Positions 26,037 to 34,057 of a stretch of DNA of 64,000 nucleotides are shown piece after piece (position 1 is the first letter of the stretch; each line of letters starts with the position of its first letter). A program made the translations under genes and the position numbers. The DNA is taken from the NCBI GenBank assembly GCA_947624715.1, contig CANQLO010000004.1, forward strand, positions 20,744-84,743, given 5' to 3'. The notes beneath the pieces are model-generated. The model was given only the letters and a program-made list of their open reading frames with translations. It made no database searches and had not been told where the DNA came from. The DNA is from an uncultured Clostridia bacterium. Its GTDB lineage: Bacteria; Bacillota_A; Clostridia; TANB77; CAG-508.

Positions 26037-28337
26037 TTATTTTGCTAAATTCCATGAACCATTATCTTCTTGTGTCCATTTTATTTTATTTCCTAGACGA
26101 ACTACTGGAGCAACACGATTGTTATAGTTGCCACCGAAACTATCGCTAGAGCGATACATATTGTCACCAAAAATTATTTTATTTTGTACACGAAAAAGCC
26201 CAAATGTTGCATAATTATCGAGACATGAAGTATAGCGAGAAGCAAGCCAATAATAACTTTCTATTTCAAAAAATAAATTATAGAAATCTTCATCATAAAA
26301 ATATTCATTTGATAAACCAAAGTAATAACATGTTTGTTTTACAGTTATGCTATTTGCCTTTAATTTTGAACTTGTATCATTTTCTAGTAACGGTATTGTT
26401 ATTCCATTTTCCGTTAAGTCTGTTCCATTATGACTCTTTCCTATCCCATTTGTTTTCACAGGTTCATCATCTATTCCTAATACATTTTCATATTTTGCTA
26501 AATTTGGATACCATGCATTAGCTCCTGAATAGTTTTTTGTTGCTCCATATTTTGTACTACTACCACTCTCAACATAATCATTCCTTGCCGTTTTTCCTGC
26601 CTCATTCATTTTATTTTCTATATCATCCAAATTTATGCTTCTTGCAGTTGTTCCAAGTGCATTATTACTATATAATTGATTACATATTTCATTTAAATAA
26701 TATACACTATTATTATATCCTGTTGCTCCCATGAAATTTACTATCATCATTGAAGCTGTTGGTACACCCATTATATCTACACTTCCATTACCATTTTTAT
26801 TTAATACTTTCCATGTATAAGTTTCTCTTTTTATATTTTGATCTGTTGTATATCCACTCATTGCGGTTGTTAAAGAAAAACTACTTGTATCTGTGTCAGG
26901 AGTATAGTTTACTACATCTCCTACATTTATTTCATCTAATGGAACATTTGAAGCATTTGCACTTAAAAATAATACTATTCTAAATCCAATATTATCTGAT
27001 TTAATATCACCAGTTGGAATTCGTGAAGCAACTGGATTTCCACTTGATGTATTTTCTGCTGAACCACCTCTTACAGTAAATTGTGATGAATCATCAGAAT
27101 ATAATTCTGTTGTCCATTCATTAACATTTCCGCCTAAATCAAATATATTATTTACTGCTGTTGTGTTACCAGTTAATTGTAGTGAACCACTATAATTTCC
27201 TAAACTACTATCTGTTAGATAGCTGGCATTCCCAGTTTGCTCTAAAAATTTAAGTGCTGTGTCCCATGCTTGACTTGTGCATAGTCTACTTGATACATTC
27301 TCGTTATTTAAGAAATTTTCTGCTAAGTTTTTTGCATCATTTCTTTTTATATAGTTATATACATTTACACCTTTTTTTACTACTGGAGCAACATTATCTG
27401 AAGATTCTGTTCTTGCTTCATTAGATCCTGCTTCATATCTAGCTATATAAAATCCTTTATTTTCTAGCACACTTAATTCTTCTGAATTTTTATCTGTTTC
27501 ATAAAAGAAATATTTATCATCTTTATTATTATATATCTTGGTACATTTATATACATCATCTAAACCACCATCTATCTGATTTCCATACATGTATCTATCA
27601 TATTTTATATCTAGTAAATTGCCGTTTTCGTTTTTTAAGCTATTTACAGGGATCCACACAAATTCGTTTCCTTTTTCATCAATAATAACTAATCCTTTTG
27701 AAACAATTTGTTCATCTTCATTTTCTGATACTTTAAATCCTACTGGTATTTTAGCTTTATCTCCATTTATGTCTGTATAAACTTTATTAAAGTCTTTAAT
27801 TATCTCTCCTGGCTTAATTCCAACTTCAACATTTGACAAGTCTTCTGGTAATCTATAAAATACCTTGCTTTTATATTCTATACCTTCTACATAATAAATT
27901 GTTCTACTAGCTTGGTTGATTATATATACATCGTTTGTTCCAAAATATATATTTCCTACTCCTATTTGACTATTTCCAATTCCATAATTTAAGCTTCTCA
28001 TATCTATTGGTAATCTTTTGTTTACTTCATCAATATTTATTGCATAATACACATCATTATCATTTTCATTTTTTACTGGTTTTCCATTTTGCTCTAACTC
28101 CAAAAAATCTAGTGTTCCTTTATATTCAGGACCTATTAAAGAAATATCATCATCATGAAATGCAACACTTATATTTTCTCTTAAATTATCAATATCATCT
28201 TTAAATTTAGAATATGCTGCTAAGTCTGTTACATTAGTTACATTAACTACTATTGGAAATGATATTAAAATTAAAACAGCTACTGTAACTGCTAATGCTA
28301 TTAAGGTTATTCCTTTTTCTTTTTTTAAATTTTGCAT
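26037..28337 (-). CDS. Pilin-leader protein with FGE-like (SUMF1) and DUF6273-like C-terminal domains
   Basis: A 766-residue surface or secreted protein. The N-terminus (KEKGITLIALAVTVAVLILISFPIVV) is a type IV prepilin-like leader, though Ala replaces the usual Glu at +5. A formylglycine-generating-enzyme-like fold spans about 220-460 (FVWIPVNS, GFYIARYEAGS, FDLGGNVNEWTTE, VRGGSAENT, NIGFRIVLFL). A second domain follows, ending ESYYWLASRY...NNRVAPVVRLG, like DUF6273 repertoires of gut Clostridia. I place the start at 28337 (MQNLKKEKG) because AAGGA lies nine bases upstream. The last 160 bases use unusual NNY codons and may be a retroelement-diversified region. It is related in leader and FGE-like domain to the protein at 39324. 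Confidence 0.75.
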   Translation of the reverse strand: MQNLKKEKGITLIALAVTVAVLILISFPIVVNVTNVTDLAAYSKFKDDIDNLRENISVAFHDDDISLIGPEYKGTLDFLELEQNGKPVKNENDNDVYYAINIDEVNKRLPIDMRSLNYGIGNSQIGVGNIYFGTNDVYIINQASRTIYYVEGIEYKSKVFYRLPEDLSNVEVGIKPGEIIKDFNKVYTDINGDKAKIPVGFKVSENEDEQIVSKGLVIIDEKGNEFVWIPVNSLKNENGNLLDIKYDRYMYGNQIDGGLDDVYKCTKIYNNKDDKYFFYETDKNSEELSVLENKGFYIARYEAGSNEARTESSDNVAPVVKKGVNVYNYIKRNDAKNLAENFLNNENVSSRLCTSQAWDTALKFLEQTGNASYLTDSSLGNYSGSLQLTGNTTAVNNIFDLGGNVNEWTTELYSDDSSQFTVRGGSAENTSSGNPVASRIPTGDIKSDNIGFRIVLFLSANASNVPLDEINVGDVVNYTPDTDTSSFSLTTAMSGYTTDQNIKRETYTWKVLNKNGNGSVDIMGVPTASMMIVNFMGATGYNNSVYYLNEICNQLYSNNALGTTARSINLDDIENKMNEAGKTARNDYVESGSSTKYGATKNYSGANAWYPNLAKYENVLGIDDEPVKTNGIGKSHNGTDLTENGITIPLLENDTSSKLKANSITVKQTCYYFGLSNEYFYDEDFYNLFFEIESYYWLASRYTSCLDNYATFGLFRVQNKIIFGDNMYRSSDSFGGNYNNRVAPVVRLGNKIKWTQEDNGSWNLAK
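26087..26245 (-). other. Candidate DGR variable region in the 26037 gene
   Basis: In this stretch the codons after WLAS are almost all NNC or NNT, with many CGC/CGT, AGC, GGC, TTC and GAT where the rest of the window prefers AGA and A-ending codons. One run of 14 codons after ATG is entirely NNY. That is what adenine mutagenesis of AAC/AAT codons in a template repeat would leave. No template repeat or reverse transcriptase is visible in the window. Confidence 0.5.
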
Positions 28338-28421
28338 AAATTTTTTTCCTTTTCTTTTCATTTGATTATTTTTTATAGCTTTATTTTATTATATTGTTAT
28401 TATTTTTTCAATAGAATAAAT

Positions 28422-28464
28422 AAAAATACACCAAAATATTAAAAATTAATATTTGGTGCATTTT
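28422..28464 (-). terminator. Terminator after the 28469 gene
   Basis: A stem of TGCACCAAATATT and AATATTTTGGTGTA on the minus strand, followed by TTTTTA, directly after the stop of the 28469-28792 gene. Confidence 0.75.
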
Positions 28465-28468
28465 ATTT

Positions 28469-28792
28469 TTATTCTACTCTATCTTTGTCCTTATCTTTAT
28501 CTTTTTCCTTACCTTTAGCATCTTTGTCAATATCTTTTTGTTTTTCTTTAGGTTGTTTCGTTATTCCATTTTTATCTCTATTGAAATAAGATTTTAACAT
28601 TCCTTCTTTTTCTTTTCCATCTTTTTCTAAATTGGATTTATAATTTACAACTCCTCCAAGTGCATTTAATTCCGCAATAGTATCAGCTGGATAGACTACT
28701 TCTACATCTTGTTGTACATCTTCTTGTCCAAGTCTTTTCCATGTATTTACTATCCCATCTATTAACTTATTTCCTAATTCTTTAATTTTCAT
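28469..28792 (-). CDS. Uncharacterised small protein with Lys/Asp-rich tail
   Basis: A 107-residue soluble protein I do not recognise. The first 70 residues are of mixed composition (KELGNKLIDGIVNTWKRLG, VVYPADTIAELNALGGVV); the last 30 are a low-complexity run of KDK/EKD repeats. No signal peptide or membrane segment is evident. It has AGGAGAAAA ahead of the ATG and its own terminator. It lies between the 26037 pilin-leader gene and a SpoIVFB-like protease. Confidence 0.5.
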   Translation of the reverse strand: MKIKELGNKLIDGIVNTWKRLGQEDVQQDVEVVYPADTIAELNALGGVVNYKSNLEKDGKEKEGMLKSYFNRDKNGITKQPKEKQKDIDKDAKGKEKDKDKDKDRVE

Positions 28793-28948
28793 AATTTTTA
28801 ATTATTTTCTCCTTTTTCATATAAAAAGCCGATTATATATCAATTGTATCACATTTTTTTTAATTATGCAAGTTTTTTTTCATAATATTTAACTCACATT
28901 TTTTCCCAGAATATTTAACTCCATATTTATTACTATTTTTCAGCAAAT

Positions 28949-29617
28949 TTAATTTTTCTTAAATTTATCAATACTTTCATAGATTTTTTCTTTAAATCTT
29001 ATCTCTTTTTTATTTTTAAAAACAATTATCCACAAATATACTAATATTACAAAAATTGCTATATTTTTATAATATAAAATTAAGATGCTGGATAATATAG
29101 AAATTAAATACAATGTTATTTCAGATATATTTTGAGCATATATGTAACTTTTTCTTAATCCACAAAAAATATGTATCAGTTCTCTTAATATTCTTCCTCC
29201 ATCTAATGGATATATTGGCAGTAAGTTAAAAATCGCTAAAAGTATATTAGCATACATTATATTTTGGTAAGTGTCTAAATTTACAATACTATTTTTATTT
29301 ATAAAAAATGTAATTATTAAACATATAACATTTGTAAATGGTCCTGCTAATGCTAGTACAATTTTTTTTATTGATAACATATTGCCTTTTACAATTCTTT
29401 TGTTATAATCTCCTGTTTTTGTTTTAAATCTTATTTTTAGTCCATATGGAAGAATTGACATGTTTTCTGGTTTAAATCCTAAAATTAACCCACATACTAA
29501 GTGTCCTAACTCATGAATAAGTGCAAAAAGCATCAATATTCCATATATTTTTATTCTTTTAGTTACTAAAAAGATTAAAAAAAATAAAAAAATTTTTAAA
29601 TCTACTTTTATCTGCAT
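28949..29617 (-). CDS. SpoIVFB-like M50 intramembrane metalloprotease
   Basis: A site-2 protease of the SpoIVFB group, which in Bacillus processes pro-sigma-K in the mother cell. The 222-residue protein has hydrophobic segments around HELGHLVCGLILG (HExxH zinc site), LALAGPFTNVICL and NLLPIYPLDGGRIL (third zinc ligand). The CBS domain of longer homologues is absent. It directly follows an M23 protein like SpoIVFA, its usual partner, 43 bases apart. A sporulation role is inferred from this pair and from spo0A and spoVT in the window. Confidence 0.85.
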   Translation of the reverse strand: MQIKVDLKIFLFFLIFLVTKRIKIYGILMLFALIHELGHLVCGLILGFKPENMSILPYGLKIRFKTKTGDYNKRIVKGNMLSIKKIVLALAGPFTNVICLIITFFINKNSIVNLDTYQNIMYANILLAIFNLLPIYPLDGGRILRELIHIFCGLRKSYIYAQNISEITLYLISILSSILILYYKNIAIFVILVYLWIIVFKNKKEIRFKEKIYESIDKFKKN

Positions 29618-29660
29618 GTACTTTTTAATTCTCCTTTTTCTTAATAATTAAAAACAAACT

Positions 29661-30629
29661 TTACAACTCAATAATCTTTTGTGGATCAATAGTTTTATTA
29701 TTTCTTCTAATTTCAAAATGTAAATGTGGTCCTGTAGTTCTTCCTGTTGAGCCAACTTCTGCTATCTTTTGTCCTTGTTCAACATAATCTCCTTGTTTCA
29801 CAAATATATTACTACAATGTGCGTAAAGTGTTGTTATTTCCCCATTTGTTATTGTTAAATGATTACCATAATCACCGTAATTTGAAACTAGTTCAACTGT
29901 TCCAGACATAGAAGCAATAATCTCTGTTCCAGTATTAGCTCCAATATCAACTCCTGCATGATTTGCTGATATTATTTCAGTTGCTTCTCTTTCTCCATAT
30001 CCGGAAGTTATGTATCCATTTACAGGTTTGATAAAACTAGCATTTGATTTGATATATAGCACGTCTTGATCTGTTTCACTTATATCTGCAACCTCATCTC
30101 CTCCTCCTATCCCTGGAGTTTCATTTTGTTGATTATTATTTTCTACATTATTATTGTTTTCCTCATTATCATTGCTTTCTACATTATTATTGTTTTCCAG
30201 ATTATCTTCTTCTACATTATTATTATTTTCTTCTACTGTGCTATTACTTTCATTAATTGTATTATTCTCTATATTATTGCCTTCTGCATCTGTTTTATCT
30301 TCTACAGTATTTTCTTGATTTTGATTATTTAGAGTGTTTGTTACATTTTTAAAAAAACTGTCTATTTGATTATATATTTGTCCAAAGTCTGTATCTTCAG
30401 AAAAAATTGGTCTTATTTTTTCTATTGCATAACTATTATTTTGATTTATAAAGTAGAAAATACCAAATATACATATACTACATATAACTTGTATAAAAAT
30501 TTTGCTTAAATAAGACAACCTTTTTTTTGGCATAGAATTTATATTACTTACTGGTATTCTATTATATCTTCTTGCTGATATTTCTTCTGCTCTTTTAATT
30601 TTTTCCTCTTCACTTAAATTTTTATCCAT
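29661..30629 (-). CDS. M23 metallopeptidase, SpoIVFA-like
   Basis: A 322-residue protein with a cytoplasmic N-terminus, one membrane segment (about 45-62, IFIQVICSICIFGIFYFI), a low-complexity Asn/Glu linker (about 110-170, ENNNNVE repeats) and a C-terminal LytM/M23 domain. The domain keeps apparent zinc ligands (NHAGVDIG, HLHFE) and YAHCS, so it may be an active endopeptidase, unlike the degenerate domain of B. subtilis SpoIVFA. The next gene is a SpoIVFB-like protease, supporting the SpoIVFA/B assignment. Its Shine-Dalgarno sits inside a terminator-like hairpin. Confidence 0.8.
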   Translation of the reverse strand: MDKNLSEEEKIKRAEEISARRYNRIPVSNINSMPKKRLSYLSKIFIQVICSICIFGIFYFINQNNSYAIEKIRPIFSEDTDFGQIYNQIDSFFKNVTNTLNNQNQENTVEDKTDAEGNNIENNTINESNSTVEENNNNVEEDNLENNNNVESNDNEENNNNVENNNQQNETPGIGGGDEVADISETDQDVLYIKSNASFIKPVNGYITSGYGEREATEIISANHAGVDIGANTGTEIIASMSGTVELVSNYGDYGNHLTITNGEITTLYAHCSNIFVKQGDYVEQGQKIAEVGSTGRTTGPHLHFEIRRNNKTIDPQKIIEL

Positions 30630-30630
30630 G

Positions 30631-30682
30631 AAAAAACTCCTCTTATAATTCTTTTATAATATATGAATTACAAGTGGAGTTT
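30631..30682 (-). terminator. Hairpin with T run overlapping the ribosome binding site of the M23 gene
   Basis: On the minus strand AAACTCCACTTGTAATTC pairs with GAATTATAAGAGGAGTTT (one or two mismatches), followed by TTTTTT. It looks like an intrinsic terminator for the upstream small gene, but its 3' arm contains the GAGGAG that must serve the 29661-30629 gene a few bases downstream. Confidence 0.65.
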
Positions 30683-30696
30683 ATGATTACTATAAT

Positions 30697-30891
30697 TTAT
30701 ACAATTAGCATTACCATACCAATCGACATTACTGCTATAATTACTTTTAGTATAATATTTACTCTTTTTGCTTTTCTAAAATTCTTTTTTAAATCTGATA
30801 TTTGTTTCTTCTCTTCTTTGTCTTTTTTATTAAATTCCTCTAAAATATTTTCTGCTTCTCGAATCACATACTTTTTATTAAAATCACCCAT
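30697..30891 (-). CDS. Small membrane protein, coiled coil plus one C-terminal segment
   Basis: A 64-residue protein I do not recognise. Residues 1-45 are highly charged (EFNKKDKEEKKQISDLKKNF) and probably helical; residues 46-64 are a membrane segment (ILKVIIAVMSIGMVMLIV). AAAGGAG lies ahead of the ATG. The start codon and the first four codons form one arm of a 16-bp perfect inverted repeat with the leader. It lies between the ftsZ unit and the SpoIVFA/B-like pair. Confidence 0.6.
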   Translation of the reverse strand: MGDFNKKYVIREAENILEEFNKKDKEEKKQISDLKKNFRKAKRVNIILKVIIAVMSIGMVMLIV

Positions 30892-30950
30892 AAGTGTACT
30901 CCTTTTTCCAAAATTTTCTTTTTAGGATTATTTCCACTTATGGGTGATTT
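30881..30950 (-). promoter_or_regulatory. 16-bp perfect inverted repeat occluding a start codon
   Basis: CACTTATGGGTGATTT (minus strand, 30896-30881) contains the ATG of the 64-residue gene; its perfect complement lies upstream in the same transcript at 30950-30935, eight bases after the stop of the 30958-31119 gene. The ribosome binding site AAAGGAG is in the loop. A folded mRNA would hide the start codon. Confidence 0.6.
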
Positions 30951-30957
30951 ATACATT

Positions 30958-31119
30958 TTATTTATCTAATTTAGTAATAACTTTTTTTCCATCAATTCCT
31001 ATAATTTTTACATGTTCTTCTTTTAATTCTTCTGGAACATTTTCGCTCATTCCATTATAAATTAGATTATCTCCATCAAATATATCTATTTCTAATAAGT
31101 TAAATTCACTTATCTTCAT
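30958..31119 (-). CDS. Small acidic protein downstream of ftsZ
   Basis: A 53-residue gene starting MKISEFNLLEIDIF and ending VITKLDK. It begins three bases after the ftsZ stop and has AAAGGAG eleven bases ahead of its ATG, inside the ftsZ end, so it is translationally linked to ftsZ. No membrane segment or known motif is visible. It does not resemble the FtsZ C-terminal tail. Its function is unknown. Confidence 0.6.
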   Translation of the reverse strand: MKISEFNLLEIDIFDGDNLIYNGMSENVPEELKEEHVKIIGIDGKKVITKLDK

Positions 31120-31122
31120 TCT

Positions 31123-32115
31123 TTAGTTTTCTCCTTTTTTTTCTATTCCTGTTGCTACAACAGTAACTTCTACTCTATCTCCATAGCTTTCATCTATAAC
31201 AGTTCCAAATATAATGTTTGCATCTGGATTAACCCTTTCAGCAATCATTTCTGCACTTTTATTAACATCATCTAACCCTACTTCTTCATTACCTTTTACA
31301 TTAAATATAACTGCTTTGGCTCCATCAATTGTATTTTGTGTTAAAGGATTGTTTAAAGCATTGTTTGTAGCTTCAATTACTTTATCTTCTCCTTCTGCTT
31401 CTCCAATTCCCATATATGCCATTCCTTCACAGCTTAAAGTTGTTCTTACATCTGCAAAATCTATATTAATTGTTCCTACTGAATTAATTAATTCTGTTAT
31501 TGATTGTATTCCTTGTCTTAGTACATCATCAGTCATTTTAAATGCATTCATAAAAGATATATCTTGAGATGTGCTTGTTATTAATTGGTCATTAGATATT
31601 ACAATAAGAGAATTTACATTAGGCTTTAATCTTTGTATTCCTATATTTGCTCTAGCTTTTCTTAGCTTTCCTTCAAATAAAAATGGAGTTGTTACTATAC
31701 CTATTGTTAGAATTCCTTTTTTTCTAGCTTCTTCTGCAATAACTGGAATTGCTCCAGTTCCAGTTCCTCCACCCATTCCTGCTGTCAAAAATAAAAGGTC
31801 TGTATCTTCAAGAAGTTTATCTATTTCTTCTATACTTTCTCTTGCTGCTCTTTCACCTATCTCTGGATTTGAACCTGCTCCTAAGCCTCCTGTTATGTTG
31901 TTTCCTATTTGTAAAGTCTTACATTTACTTGTATCTGCTCTATCTAATATTCCTTTTTCTGTATTTATCAGTATATATTCAGCTTCACCGACATCTGATT
32001 TCATCATTTGATTTACGGCATTGTTTCCTCCACCGCCAATTCCTATTACTTTAATTTTTACTAAGTCTTTTGTTTTGTTTGGCTGAATTTGGTCTATCAC
32101 AATCTTTTCCTCCAC
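31123..32115 (-). CDS. ftsZ: Cell division protein FtsZ lacking the C-terminal tail
   Basis: Tubulin-like GTPase of the division ring. GIGGGGNNAV, the tubulin signature GMGGGTGTGA, TPFLFEGKLR, NDQL and DFADVRT are all present. At 330 residues it ends right after the core (YGDRVEVTVVATGIEKKGEN): the variable linker and conserved C-terminal peptide that bind FtsA, SepF and ZipA-like partners are missing, so it is about 40-50 residues short. It could be a second FtsZ-type protein with another role, with the canonical copy elsewhere. SepF and DivIVA are encoded 31 kb away in the window. Confidence 0.9.
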   Translation of the reverse strand: MEEKIVIDQIQPNKTKDLVKIKVIGIGGGGNNAVNQMMKSDVGEAEYILINTEKGILDRADTSKCKTLQIGNNITGGLGAGSNPEIGERAARESIEEIDKLLEDTDLLFLTAGMGGGTGTGAIPVIAEEARKKGILTIGIVTTPFLFEGKLRKARANIGIQRLKPNVNSLIVISNDQLITSTSQDISFMNAFKMTDDVLRQGIQSITELINSVGTINIDFADVRTTLSCEGMAYMGIGEAEGEDKVIEATNNALNNPLTQNTIDGAKAVIFNVKGNEEVGLDDVNKSAEMIAERVNPDANIIFGTVIDESYGDRVEVTVVATGIEKKGEN

Positions 32116-32274
32116 TTTAATTTTTTCACGTACAAGTATTTATATTATACTACATTTTGAAATTTTTTCAATACTTTTTATTAATTTTATGTAAATTTTA
32201 CATAAAGTTAAATATCATTTTAAGTAGTTAAACGAACATTATTAACAGGATCTTGTTTTTATCACAAAATAAAT

Positions 32275-32306
32275 AAAAAATATGTACTAGATAAACTAAT
32301 ACATAT
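32275..32306 (-). terminator. Terminator after spo0A
   Basis: TATGTATTAG and CTAGTACATA form a stem (with one mismatch) followed by TTTTTT on the minus strand. It lies just beyond the end of the shifted spo0A frame (32316), which supports the full-length reading of that gene. Confidence 0.75.
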
Positions 32307-32315
32307 CTTTATTAT

Positions 32316-33138
32316 TTATGCACTCTTTAATTCTAATCTAATTTTATCACCAATCATTGCGATAAACTCACTATTTGTAGGCTTTCCCTTATCTGCAGAA
32401 ATTGTATAACCAAATATACCTTCTACAGTCTTAGGGTCACCTCTACCGCCATGCAACCTCTATTGCGTGTCGAATTGCTCTTTCTACTCTTGATGGAGTT
32501 GTATTAAACTTTTCAGCTATTTCTGGATAAAGTTCTTTAGTAATTTGATTAATAATATTTATATTATTAACAACCATAATTATAGCTTCTCTCAAAAATT
32601 GATAACCTTTTATATGTGCAGGTACTCCTACTTCGTGAATTACATTTGTTACCAATGCTTCTAAATTTTCTTTTTCATCTTTTTTACCCACTTGTATATA
32701 CTGTGATTTTAGTTCTCTATTTTCTGTCATAGATTTTTTTAGTTCTTCTGGATCATAGTTTTTAATTTCTTTAATTCTGTCTATTAATACAGATATGTCA
32801 AAAGGTTTTACTACATAGTAGTCTGCACCTAATGCAATTGCTTTTTGTGTTATTTTGTCTTGTCCTACTGCTGATACCATTATGTAAATTGGTGTTTTTC
32901 CTAAAGATATTTTGCTTAACTTTTCAAGTACACCCAAGCCATCAAGATGTGGCATTATTACGTCTAATAAAACAACATCTGGCTTGCTACTTATAATTTG
33001 GTCATAGGCTTCTTCTCCATCTGATGCAATTCCTACAACCTCTAGTTCCGAATCTGCGTTTAGATAATTCTTTAAAGTATTTCCAAACTCATAATTGTCA
33101 TCTGCAATTAAAACTTTAATTTTTTCATTTACATTCAC
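32316..33138 (-). CDS. spo0A: Sporulation master regulator Spo0A, joined through a +1 frameshift
   Basis: Response regulator that starts sporulation. The receiver domain has ADDNYEFG, the phosphorylated Asp in [11 protein letters not shown], and KPFD. The DNA-binding domain begins [23 protein letters not shown] and runs through [17 protein letters not shown]. There the first frame meets CGG (32448-32446) and a TAG stop. Skipping the C gives [18 protein letters not shown] and on to the stop at 32316, the expected end of Spo0A, for about 273 residues. Unshifted, the protein would lack the last 43 residues, including part of the recognition and sigma-contact region. It is not next to spoIVB, its frequent neighbour. 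Confidence 0.9.
32446..32448 (-). other. +1 frameshift site in spo0A (CGG codon)
   Basis: Minus-strand codons read GCA TGG CGG TAG; the conserved frame is GCA TGG (C) GGT AGA GGT GAC. The stop codon follows CGG at once. Skipping C gives Gly at a position that is Ser, Gly or Asn in the family. Confidence 0.85.
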
Positions 33139-33309
33139 TTTCGTTTCCCCCTAAATAAAAATTTTTTACTTGTAAAATTTTACCACTTCATTATATACAT
33201 TTTTATTTAGATTTGCAAGTACTTTTTCTAATTTTTACCAAGTTTCTTGTAAATGCTTGATTTTACTGCAAAATATCGTACAATTTTTTTCGACTAAAAA
33301 TCTTATTTT

Positions 33310-33915
33310 TTATATATTTTCATCTTCTATGTATATATTTTCATTAATTATAATGCAGTTTTGCTCTATTTTTATATTATTTAAAAATTTTTCTTTGTTT
33401 TCTTTTGTAGATTCTAATGTTAATTCAATATATTTGTCATATTTGGTATCAATTACATTTATATTCAACTTTTTACACCAATATAGTATATCTTTTTGAT
33501 TATCATATTTTATGTAAATTGTATATCTAATTCCTTTTATTTTATTTACTACATCTACTTTTTCTATAGCATCTTGAGCAGCTTTAGAATATGCCCTAAC
33601 CAATCCTCCGGTTCCAAGTAAAATACCTCCAAAATATCTGGTTACAACTATTAGTACATTTTGAAGTTCTTTTCTTTTTATTATGTCTAATATAGGTGCT
33701 CCTGCAGTTTTACTTGGTTCACCATCATCACTACATTTTTCAAAATTTTCTACAATATATCCATAGCAATTATGTCTAGCATCTTTATATTTTTCTTTGA
33801 TTTCTTCTATTTTTTTCTCTGCTTCTTCCTTACTATTAACTGGAAATACATTTGCTATAAACTTTGATTTTTTTACTGTTATTTCAGCATAACTCTCATT
33901 TTTAATTGTTCTCAT
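33310..33915 (-). CDS. YigZ/IMPACT family protein
   Basis: A 201-residue member of the YigZ/IMPACT family. The N-terminal UPF0029 domain has KSKFIANVFPV, DARHNCYGYIV, DDGEPSKTAGAPIL and VVTRYFGGILLGTGGLVRAYSKAA, all diagnostic; the C-terminal DUF1949 domain follows. Bacterial members are of uncertain function, though related eukaryotic proteins bind GCN1 and affect translation. Length is typical. It stands alone between spo0A and the small RNA. Confidence 0.9.
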   Translation of the reverse strand: MRTIKNESYAEITVKKSKFIANVFPVNSKEEAEKKIEEIKEKYKDARHNCYGYIVENFEKCSDDGEPSKTAGAPILDIIKRKELQNVLIVVTRYFGGILLGTGGLVRAYSKAAQDAIEKVDVVNKIKGIRYTIYIKYDNQKDILYWCKKLNINVIDTKYDKYIELTLESTKENKEKFLNNIKIEQNCIIINENIYIEDENI

Positions 33916-33941
33916 TTTTTACTCTTTTCTAATTCAATTCA

Positions 33942-33970
33942 TTGACAAAAATAATAAAACTGTGTATAAT
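33942..33970 (+). promoter_or_regulatory. Perfect sigma-A-type promoter for a small RNA
   Basis: TTGACA (33942-33947), exactly 17 bases, TATAAT (33965-33970). No plus-strand gene follows; the only transcript it can make ends at the terminator at 34021-34057. Confidence 0.85.
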
Positions 33971-33976
33971 AATTAT

Positions 33977-34057
33977 AGGAAATGAAATCGCAGTAATGCG
34001 GTTACCAATAAAAAAAGGTAACGACACATCGCTATGCAGAGCAAATGTGTCGTTTTT
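33977..34057 (+). ncRNA. Putative small structured RNA of about 80 nt
   Basis: Between the consensus promoter and an intrinsic terminator lies a short sequence with three stem-loops: CGCA-GTAA-TGCG (33989-34000, a GNRA-type tetraloop), GTTACC...GGTAAC (34001-34022) and the terminator GACACAT...ATGTGTC (34023-34051) followed by T5. There is no open reading frame of note. The second and third helices abut or compete for two bases. I do not recognise it as a known riboswitch or RNA family. Its 3' end overlaps the stop codon of the opposing flavoprotein gene. Confidence 0.7.

Noticed and set aside
26037..28337. The FGE-like middle domain of the 26037 protein as another variable region
   Set aside because: Its codons around VRGGSAENT to GFRIV are ordinary, with many A-ending codons, unlike the C-terminal stretch.
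33977..34057. Small RNA as a CRISPR tracrRNA, tRNA or known riboswitch
   Set aside because: No repeat array or cas gene is nearby, no cloverleaf can be drawn, and no plus-strand gene follows for a riboswitch to control.
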